DNA from: Trachelipus rathkii | Lineage: Eukaryota; Arthropoda; Malacostraca; Isopoda; Trachelipodidae | Direction of reading: 5' to 3' | Assembly (NCBI GenBank): GCA_015478945.1 | Contig: JABUQX010032569.1 | Coordinates: forward strand, 12,501-25,613 | Length of the DNA: 13,113 nt | Program-made: the position numbers and the translations under genes | Part shown: piece by piece, positions 7,926 through 13,113 of the stretch | Position numbering within the stretch: the stretch's first letter is position 1 | How the letters are laid out: every line of letters starts with the position of its first letter | Notes under the pieces: model-generated | Told to the model about the DNA's origin: nothing | Databases searched by the model: none | What the model saw: the letters and a program-made list of their open reading frames with translations, nothing else

Positions 7926-8789
7926 ATGTCAAAAGAGGAAGAAACTGCAAAAGAAATTTTATCAATAACAATGGATAAACTAACTAACATGATAAAGGAA
8001 CTAATGGATAGTAAAGAAAAAAGAGAAACAAATGAAGAAAGAAAAATGAATTTAATAATACCTAAATTTAGTGGAAAAAAAGAAGAATCTTTTGAAGAAT
8101 ACTTATTTAAGTTAAAAGTATGGAGAGAAGTGTCTCAAGAAAAGGAAAAAACTAAAATAGCACAAATAATAGGAGGTTTAGCAGGTGAACCACTAGAAGT
8201 AATTATGTCTTTAAAGGAAGAAGAAATATGGACAGAAAATGGAGTAGAAATAATTATAAATACATTAAAAGAAAGATATAGTAGAAATAAAGAACAAGAA
8301 AGTTATCTTAAAGTACAAACATTGTTGAATATGCAACAAAGGAAAGGAGAATCTTTCAGAGAATATGTATCAAGGTATGATAAAGCAAAAAGAGATTGTG
8401 AAAAACTGGATGACATTAAAATAAGTGAAAAGGTACATTCATACCAACTGATTAGTAACTCTAATATGAAGGACATGGAAAGAAAGTTAATTATAAATAA
8501 GATTGAAGGAATTAAAACAAATATTTTCCTAACAACTAAAGAATTAATTGTAAATATGATGGAATCAGTATGTGAAATCGTAGAAAAAGAAGGCACTAAA
8601 AATGAAAATTGGTATAATAATAATAAATTCTGTACAATATGTAAATACAAAAATCATAACACTGATGAATGTTACTGGAGAAAAAGAACAGTTAATTTCA
8701 ATAAATGTGGTATTTGTAAACGTAATAATCATAAAACAGAAGATTGTTATTGGAATGAAGAATATAATAATGTGTGTTGGAAAATGTAA
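7926..8789 (+). CDS. gag: Copia Gag polyprotein with two CCHC zinc knuckles
   Basis: This is the only long intact coding region of the element (287 residues). Gag forms the virus-like particle in the cytoplasm and packages element RNA. The N-terminal part is charged and helical. PKFSGKKEESFEEYLFKLKVW at about 46-66 resembles the start of retrotransposon capsid domains. The stretch at about 112-160 (LKERYSRNKEQESYL, then GESFREYVSRYDKAKRDCEKL) resembles the second half. Two CCHC knuckles of the form C-x2-C-x4-H-x4-C follow: C236, C239, H244, C249 and C261, C264, H269, C274, each followed by YW. The start codon at 7926 is the first in-frame ATG, in the context ACAAAATGTC. The frame stops just after the second knuckle, and pol continues in the +1 frame, with the shift near 8770-8785. 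Copy 1 lacks gag. Codons are strongly A-rich. Confidence 0.88.
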   Translation: MSKEEETAKEILSITMDKLTNMIKELMDSKEKRETNEERKMNLIIPKFSGKKEESFEEYLFKLKVWREVSQEKEKTKIAQIIGGLAGEPLEVIMSLKEEEIWTENGVEIIINTLKERYSRNKEQESYLKVQTLLNMQQRKGESFREYVSRYDKAKRDCEKLDDIKISEKVHSYQLISNSNMKDMERKLIINKIEGIKTNIFLTTKELIVNMMESVCEIVEKEGTKNENWYNNNKFCTICKYKNHNTDECYWRKRTVNFNKCGICKRNNHKTEDCYWNEEYNNVCWKM

Positions 8790-9334
8790 AAAAATTAAGT
8801 ACAACAATATGAAAAATTTTAAAGAAAATGAACAAATAGAAAAAAAAAATAATAAATCTATATTTTTCATAGAAAAAAATAATGAAAAACAATATTTGGA
8901 AAAAATTACCTCCATGATTGATACAGAAAAGGAAGAAAGAATAAATGGTTTAGAAAGGGAATTAGTAGAAAGAAAAATAAATAGAACATTTTTCAATAAT
9001 GAAGAATATACTGACTCTAAAGAAATTAAATATCAAGAAGATGTAATAGCTATTATAGATACAGGAGTATACGAAACCAGTAAATTGGAGAATTATTATT
9101 ACAAAAAACTGATTAGTGGATTTATCTGATGAAGGAATTACAATTAATAAAAGACACACAAAAAGTTTTAAAATTGGTTGTTTTATATTTGGAAAAACAG
9201 AATATAAAATATTATTGCCTTGTAAAATCAAAGGAAAGAGTTTTGATTTAAAAATCAATTTAATAGAGGGTGATATACCTTTATTACTAGGTAATTGGTT
9301 AATCAGCTATGAAAAGAATGAAATTAAAATTTAA
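8770..9334 (+). pseudogene. Copia protease and N-terminal pol segment, frameshifted (copy 2)
   Basis: An aspartic protease would process the Gag-Pol polyprotein. From about 8776 the frame +1 to gag continues with a K/E/N-rich spacer, then AIIDTGVYETSK, whose DTG (9058-9066) is the aspartic protease active-site triplet. This frame stops at 9127-9129. The next frame carries the remainder (LSDEGITI near 9120, ILLPCKIKGKSFDLKI, then EGDIPLLLG at 9266-9292), stopping at 9332-9334. Relative to copy 1, seven extra bases (about TTGGTTA) follow the LLG and shift the frame. Both breaks make the product non-functional as sequenced. The upstream part of the open frame (8602-8770) is a shadow of gag. Confidence 0.8.
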
Positions 9335-10290
9335 TATTGAAGATGGACCTGTTGAACATTTGGATTTGAATCTACAGAAGTGCAAACTTTGATAATGACA
9401 GGGGACATTCCTGCCTATTATTGAATAAAAAAACAAAAACAAACATGCTGGATAGTCAATTTAAAGAAAATTGGATAAAAAGAACAAGATAGAAAAGAAA
9501 ATTAAAAAAACTACATAGACAATTTGCCCATTGTGGAATACGAAAAATATTTAAAACAATAAAAAATGCTAATGAAAAACAAGTAAATGAAGAAGATTTT
9601 GGAATAATGTAAGAAAAATTAGAGCAAATTGTGAGAGAATGTGAAATATGTAAAAAATATAAGAAAACTCCACCAAGACCTGTGGTAGGTTTGGCCATTA
9701 GCAAGTAAGATTAATGAAATAATTCAATTAGATGTTGGTGAATTTGAAGAATAATTAAGTTTAGTAATAAATAGACCATGCAAACTAGATATACAACAGG
9801 CAGTATGGTTAAAAAGTAAAACCAGTAAAGATCATTAAATAAATTAAATTTTGAAAAATGGATTTTTATATTTTGGAAGTCCTAATGTATTTTAATTCTG
9901 TGCAGGAAGAGGAATTTCAAAATGAAGATATGGAAACTTTTACTACAAAAATGAATATCAGATTAATGAGTACGGCGGCAGAAAGTCCATGGAGTAATGG
10001 TTTATGTGAAAAGGTAGTAGGGTTACTTAAAGAATCATTATACAAGTTAAAACAGGAAGGACATGACAGAAAGAACAGTATGGCATGGGCAATTTTTGCT
10101 AAGAATGGACTAACAAATTACTTGGGATATGCACCGAATCAACTTGTTTTTGGAAGAAATATAGGAATACCAAACATAGTAGATTGTGATAACGTAATAA
10201 TAAGTGAAGAGAGAGATACTGATGACATTGTTAAAGAATTATTAGAAACAATAAGATCACGTAGAAAAATACATATACGAAAATGAAAGT
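9335..10290 (+). pseudogene. Copia integrase, broken (copy 2)
   Basis: The HHCC zinc site is present: His at 9514 and 9529 (LHRQFAHCG), Cys at 9640 and 9649 (CEICKKYKKTPPRPVVGL). The core's first Asp is readable as QLDVGEF near 9726-9746. The second Asp is lost: where copy 1 reads SDAGREF, this copy reads TCTGTGCAGGAAGAGG at about 9897, with shifted frame and no Asp. The catalytic Glu remains in NGLCEK (10008-10010). The frame at 9858-10286 then runs through AWAIFAKNGLTNYLGYAPNQLVFG and RNIGIPNIVDCDN to SEERDTDDIVKELLET, the longest intact integrase piece. Its first Met (9858) is inside the domain and is not a real start. Stops at about 9608 and 9706 break the N-terminal half. Confidence 0.84.
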
Positions 10291-10637
10291 TCAGAGAAAA
10301 TAAAACGTGCATTGAGAAGTCAAATAAGAGAACAGCATGTCAAAAAGATATAAATATGAAGGTGAAGAAGTATATTACAAAAGAAACATTATAAAGAATG
10401 GAGAGGACCCAGCTGAAATAATTGTTGTGTAGAGCGGAAAACCAATCATAGTAAAACATGAGGTATTTAAGAGCTGTTCAAAAGTTCATTCAACAAGAAT
10501 TCAAAAAAAGTAGATTAAATGAAAATAACAAAGAACTTGAAGATAAAGAAGATGAAAAAGTTGAATATGAAGAAGAAAGAAATGAAAAGAGGGGAGATAA
10601 ATTGAAAAGAGAATTGTAATGAAACTGAAGAAATAAT
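10291..10637 (+). pseudogene. Post-integrase WRGP/VKHGG module (copy 2)
   Basis: Readable in pieces: EEVYYKRNI near 10367, KEWRGPAEIIVV at about 10393-10428, KPIIVKH near 10440-10455, then STRIQKSRLNE near 10490-10525. The WRGP...VKHGG..RAV order resembles the GPY/F-like or SH3-like module that follows the integrase core in several retroelement groups, including GalEa-type copia. Small indels break it (a stop near 10430 and a loss after VKHGG). The A/G-rich stretch at 10525-10637 is a further charged spacer with stops near 10617. Confidence 0.62.
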
Positions 10638-10952
10638 ATGGTCAAAATTATGGATGAGGAGACTGACAATGAAAATGAAAATCAAACTGAAGATGAAGAA
10701 GAAGAAATGACATCAATTGATGAATATGAAGAAATTGATCCAAAAAATGTGAAAACTGGTAAATACTATGAAATGAAATTAAAGAATAATGAAGATATAT
10801 TAAATTGTTATGTTATTAGTAGAGCTGGCAAAGCAACTAGTAAAAAATATAATAAATGTTATAACATACGCAATTTGAATACAAATAGAATATATGATAT
10901 AGATTTGAAAGAATTTGAAAAAATATATGAATTCAGATGTAATGAACAATGA
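10638..10952 (+). pseudogene. Acidic linker between integrase and RT (copy 2)
   Basis: An open frame of 104 residues begins with a strongly acidic stretch (DEETDNENENQTEDEEEEM at residues 6-24). It continues as TSIDEYEEIDPKNVKTGKYYEMKLKNNEDILNCYVISRAGKATSKKYNKCYNIRN and ends LKEFEKIYEF. The second half looks like a small folded domain (Y-x-M/K-L, NCYVISRAGKAT); I do not assign it. It lies where copia pol has a linker before RT and is an internal pol segment, so its first Met is not a real start. The frame stops at 10950-10952, and the reading continues in the +1 frame already open from 10915. Confidence 0.6.
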
Positions 10953-11523
10953 AGAAAATGCGAAGAAGTTGTCATTAAATAGAGGTGAAGACATAGTAGA
11001 TGAACTTGAGAGTGAATATCAAAATGAAGAGGTAAATCAAAGTTATTATAATCATTCTAATGAAGAAGTTAAACAAGCCAAAATGATAGAGATAGAAAAT
11101 TGGAAGAATAATGTTTTTGAAGAAGTAACAGATAAAGGTGAAAGAGCAATTAATGTCAGATGTGTAATTAGTGAAAAATTATTGCAGAATAACAAGAAAA
11201 AATTTAAAGCTAGATTGGTAGCTAAAGGATATGAAGAAACTGTGGAAGGAAAAACAGATGCACCAACGGTTTCATCTGAGGCAATGAAAATGATACTAAC
11301 CATAGCTCAGGAAAAGAAATGGAAAATAAATGCTATGGATATTTCAACAGCATACTTACAAGGAGATACAATAACAAGAAAAGTATATTTAAAACCACCA
11401 CCAGAATTTGATAATGGTAAACTTTGGAAATTGAATAAAACAGTATATGGATTACAAGATGCTGCTATGATGTGGTATTTATCATTGAAAAAACAATTAA
11501 TTGTTAGGTCTAAAACAAAGTAA
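10915..11523 (+). pseudogene. Copia reverse transcriptase, N-terminal part (copy 2)
   Basis: This is an RVT_2-type polymerase that would copy element RNA into DNA. After an acidic approach (about residues 1-60), it reads VISEKLLQNNKKKFKARLVAKGYEET (the RVT_2 fingers motif). It continues with APTVSSEAMKMILTIAQEKKW, then NAMDISTAYLQGD with the first catalytic Asp at 11338-11340. KVYLKPPPEF and LWKLNKTVYGLQDAAMMWYL follow. All are canonical copia RT blocks in order. The frame breaks at about 11500, where extra bases replace KLGL with a run into a stop (TAA at 11521-11523). The rest of RT is in the next frame from 11501. Confidence 0.88.
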
Positions 11524-11791
11524 AATGGAACCAACACTATTTATAATGAAAGATTCAAGTAATATAGAAGGATTATTATGTACACATGTAGATGATATTT
11601 TATGGGTAGGAAGTAAAAAATTTGAAAACAATATAATAAATAAATTAAAAAACAGTTTTGAAATAGGAGAAAGTAGTTCAGAATCATTTAAATATTTAGG
11701 AGTTCAGTTATGTCAGGAAGAAAACATGGTAATGATGGAGCAAAATAGTTATTGGGAGAAGATTATAATTAAAGAAATAAAAATAAAATAA
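11501..11791 (+). pseudogene. Copia reverse transcriptase, catalytic-box part (copy 2)
   Basis: This continues the RT in a different frame: LGLKQSKMEPTLF, then CTHVDDILWVGSKKFE, where HVDD (11585-11596) is the (Y/F)xDD active-site box with both aspartates, the Tyr replaced by His. FEIGESSSESFKYLGVQL matches the copia FLGI/YLGV segment, and EENMVMMEQNSYWEKI follows. The frame ends in stops at 11789. Copy 1 lacks one Asp of the box. The polymerase active site of copy 2 is therefore better preserved, although the chain is split. Confidence 0.88.
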
Positions 11792-12000
11792 AATAGAAAA
11801 CTTAATAAAAGAGAAGTAAAAGAATACCAACAATTAATGGGAAAATTAAATTGGATGGCAAGAAATACAAGAACAGATTTAGCTTATATGGTTAGTAAAA
11901 TGAGCAAGGGAGAAAAAGAACTGAGTATTAAAGATTATAAAGAACTTCATAGGTTGATAAGAAAATACAGAAATGGATTAAATAAATATCATACAAATAA
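11792..12000 (+). pseudogene. RT-RNase H connection segment (copy 2)
   Basis: Readable as KREVKEYQQLMGKLNWMARN, then TRTDLAYMVSKMSKGEKELS and KDYKELHRLIRKYR. This matches the copia connection (Y--L-G-L-W-a--TR-D--y-v--mS). It joins the RT relic to RNase H. One frame change near 11800 separates it from the RT frame, and another near 11975 from the next segment. Confidence 0.75.
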
Positions 12001-12344
12001 ATAATGAGAAAATTGAGAAATTAATAACATATTGTGATTCATCATTTGCTAATAGAGAAGGAGATAAAACACAACTAGGATGTAAAATTTTTGCTGTGGA
12101 TAAAAAAGAAAAAATGATACCCATAATGTGGAAATCAAATAAATCGAAGAAAGTGAATCATTCAGTCATACAAGCAGAGGCAAATAGTTTGCTTGAAGGC
12201 ATAGAACAATCATTATATATACAAAAAATGTGGGAAGAAATTACTAATAAGAATATACCTATAATTCTAAGAACAGATAGTAAGACACTTGTAGATACTC
12301 TAATGTCAGAAAGACAATCAAAAATTAAAAGTATGAGAATTATA
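12001..12344 (+). pseudogene. Copia RNase H, cut by the hAT insertion (copy 2)
   Basis: RNase H removes the RNA template during reverse transcription. Three catalytic acidic blocks are visible: CDSSFANREGDKTQLG with Asp at 12036-12038; VIQAEANSLLEGIEQSLYI with Glu at 12177-12179; and ILRTDSKTLVDTL with Asp at 12276-12278. WKSNKSKKVNHSVIQAEA is the copia W-SkkQ--vs-SS-EAE segment. The frame is open from 12096 and enters the hAT element at 12345, so the last 20 residues of the open frame (to 12404) are hAT-derived. The fourth block and the end of pol are displaced beyond the window. Confidence 0.85.
12337..12344. repeat. Left 8-bp target-site duplication of hAT copy 2
   Basis: GAATTATA precedes CAGAGCTGGGCG, identical to the left flank of the hAT in copy 1 (6183-6190). 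Both hAT copies therefore sit at the same base of the same copia codon. Confidence 0.85.
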
Positions 12345-12368
12345 CAGAGCTGGGCGTTGCGCCACAGA

Positions 12369-12430
12369 GTTGCGCCTATGCGCCTATGGCGCACTAGCAA
12401 TTTGTAGTCGCAAAGGCGCATAGGCGCAAC
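12369..12430. repeat. 16-bp perfect inverted repeat in the hAT subterminal region, copy 2
   Basis: GTTGCGCCTATGCGCC (12369-12384) and GGCGCATAGGCGCAAC (12415-12430) are exact inverted repeats with a 30-base spacer. It corresponds to the 13-bp arms in copy 1. Confidence 0.88.
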
Positions 12431-12578
12431 AATTCTTAAAAAGGCGGACTAAGCAAATGCGCAAAGCCAATTCTCTGCGCCTATAGCCGCGCCTATGAAC
12501 AGGAACAAAGCATTTTTTTTACCCTTAAAAGTTAGAACTTAGAAGCGTGGCAAACTTGTATCATTCTAAAAAAAGTGT

Positions 12579-12580
<2 letters not shown>

Positions 12581-12669
<89 letters not shown>

Positions 12670-12675
12670 ATATAT

Positions 12676-12730
<55 letters not shown>

Positions 12731-12741
12731 ATATATATATA

Positions 12742-12776
<35 letters not shown>

Positions 12777-12777
12777 A
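12581..12777. repeat. (TA)n microsatellite inside hAT copy 2
   Basis: About 197 bases of TA with few interruptions, at the same position as the roughly 456-base tract in copy 1. Confidence 0.95.
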
Positions 12778-12981
12778 CTATTTCAATAGTTTCTTAAACT
12801 ACAAATAACAATAAATTGGCAACTATGGCTCAGAAAATATTTCAACTTCTTCAGCGCTCGTATGCTGAACCTCCTGGGGAAAAACACTGGACCACAAGGA
12901 CATGGAGGAGAAAATAGGACGTGTAGATATTAGTTTACTGTGTTTTAATTACAAAAATTAATAAATGTGTTTTTCTTCCTT

Positions 12982-12999
12982 ATAAAAGCATGCTTTTAT
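12982..12999. repeat. 18-bp perfect palindrome, hAT copy 2
   Basis: ATAAAAGCATGCTTTTAT, identical to the palindrome at 7089-7106. Confidence 0.7.
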
Positions 13000-13113
13000 T
13001 TTCCCACTAAAGTTTACTTTGCAAATAAATTTAGCAAACACCCACCGCCGGCGAAAAGTCACAGGCGCAAAGGCTCATGGCGCATAGGTGCAAAGGTAAT
13101 ATGGCGCTGATGG

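Larger units (their letters stand above)
7523..13113 (+). mobile_element. Ty1/copia (GalEa-like) retrotransposon copy 2 with nested hAT, runs off the window
   Basis: The order is LTR/leader candidate, gag with two zinc knuckles, protease with DTG, HHCC plus DD35E integrase, post-integrase module, acidic linker, RT with HVDD, and RNase H. It is then interrupted at 12345 by the same hAT as copy 1. Integrase before RT is the Ty1/copia order. Gag is intact but pol is broken by several frame changes. The 3' end and 3' LTR are outside the window. Confidence 0.87.
12345..13113. mobile_element. Non-autonomous hAT-type element, second copy, truncated by the window edge
   Basis: It starts CAGAGCTGGGCGTTGCGCC and follows the order of the element at 6191: GCGCCTA-rich left subterminal region, TA microsatellite, unique segment with AACCTCCTGGGG, palindrome, then the first part of the right subterminal cluster. 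The right terminus lies outside. Its left end looks closer to the original terminus than copy 1, which has CAAGAGCTGGGG. No coding region is seen; the open frame across the TA tract is artefactual. Confidence 0.87.

Noticed and set aside
8303..8996. Several minus-strand open frames opposite gag and protease
   Set aside because: They are antisense shadows of A-rich coding sequence; F/I/S-rich composition, no domains.
12547..12777. 76-residue open frame of Y/I repeats
   Set aside because: Same artefact in the second hAT copy. The shared MANLYHSK start is only the conserved hAT sequence before the TA tract.

Overview
The window is intergenic repeat DNA from an animal genome. I see no host gene, rRNA, tRNA or CRISPR array. 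It is a nest of transposable elements cut up by long (TA)n microsatellites. The best clue to the organism is the Ty1/copia element present twice. Its integrase (TAAESPWSNGL, then NQLVFGRNIGIP), its WRGP/VKHGG domain after the integrase, and its RT (DISTAYLQG, HVDD) resemble the GalEa group of copia elements, known from crustaceans and other aquatic animals. Together with the degraded non-LTR relics and heavy TA microsatellites, this suggests an arthropod, perhaps a decapod crustacean. That is an inference, not an identification.

Layout. 1-535: broken C-terminal part of an RTE-like non-LTR retrotransposon ORF, with a partial internal tandem duplication, then a noncoding trailer (536-773) leading into (TA)n. 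774-1264: three TA blocks separated by unassigned sequence. 1265-1445: one end of a hAT-type DNA transposon with a CGTTAA-rich subterminal array. 1446-1717: nothing definite. 1718-2935: degraded Jockey/CR1-like reverse transcriptase. 2936-7522: copia copy 1, truncated at its 5' end (no LTR, no gag, no DTG part of the protease) and interrupted in its RNase H region by a 1127-bp non-autonomous hAT element (6191-7317) with near-identical 8-bp target duplications. 7508-7519: polypurine tract. 7523-7925: a stretch that must contain the LTR and leader. 7926-12344: copia copy 2, with intact gag and broken protease, integrase, RT and RNase H reading frames. 12345 to the window end: the same hAT element at the same RNase H position, running off the edge.

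How the parts relate. The two copia copies lie in the same orientation with a spacing of about 6.16 kb. They carry the same hAT insertion at the same codon and appear to share one LTR region between them. The simplest history is that the hAT element inserted into a copia copy, and unequal LTR-LTR recombination then made a tandem array (an assembly duplication is the main alternative). The two copies differ by very many 1-3 base indels, often in homopolymers, so some frameshifts may be uncorrected read errors. The reading frames are described as they stand and are not reconstructed.
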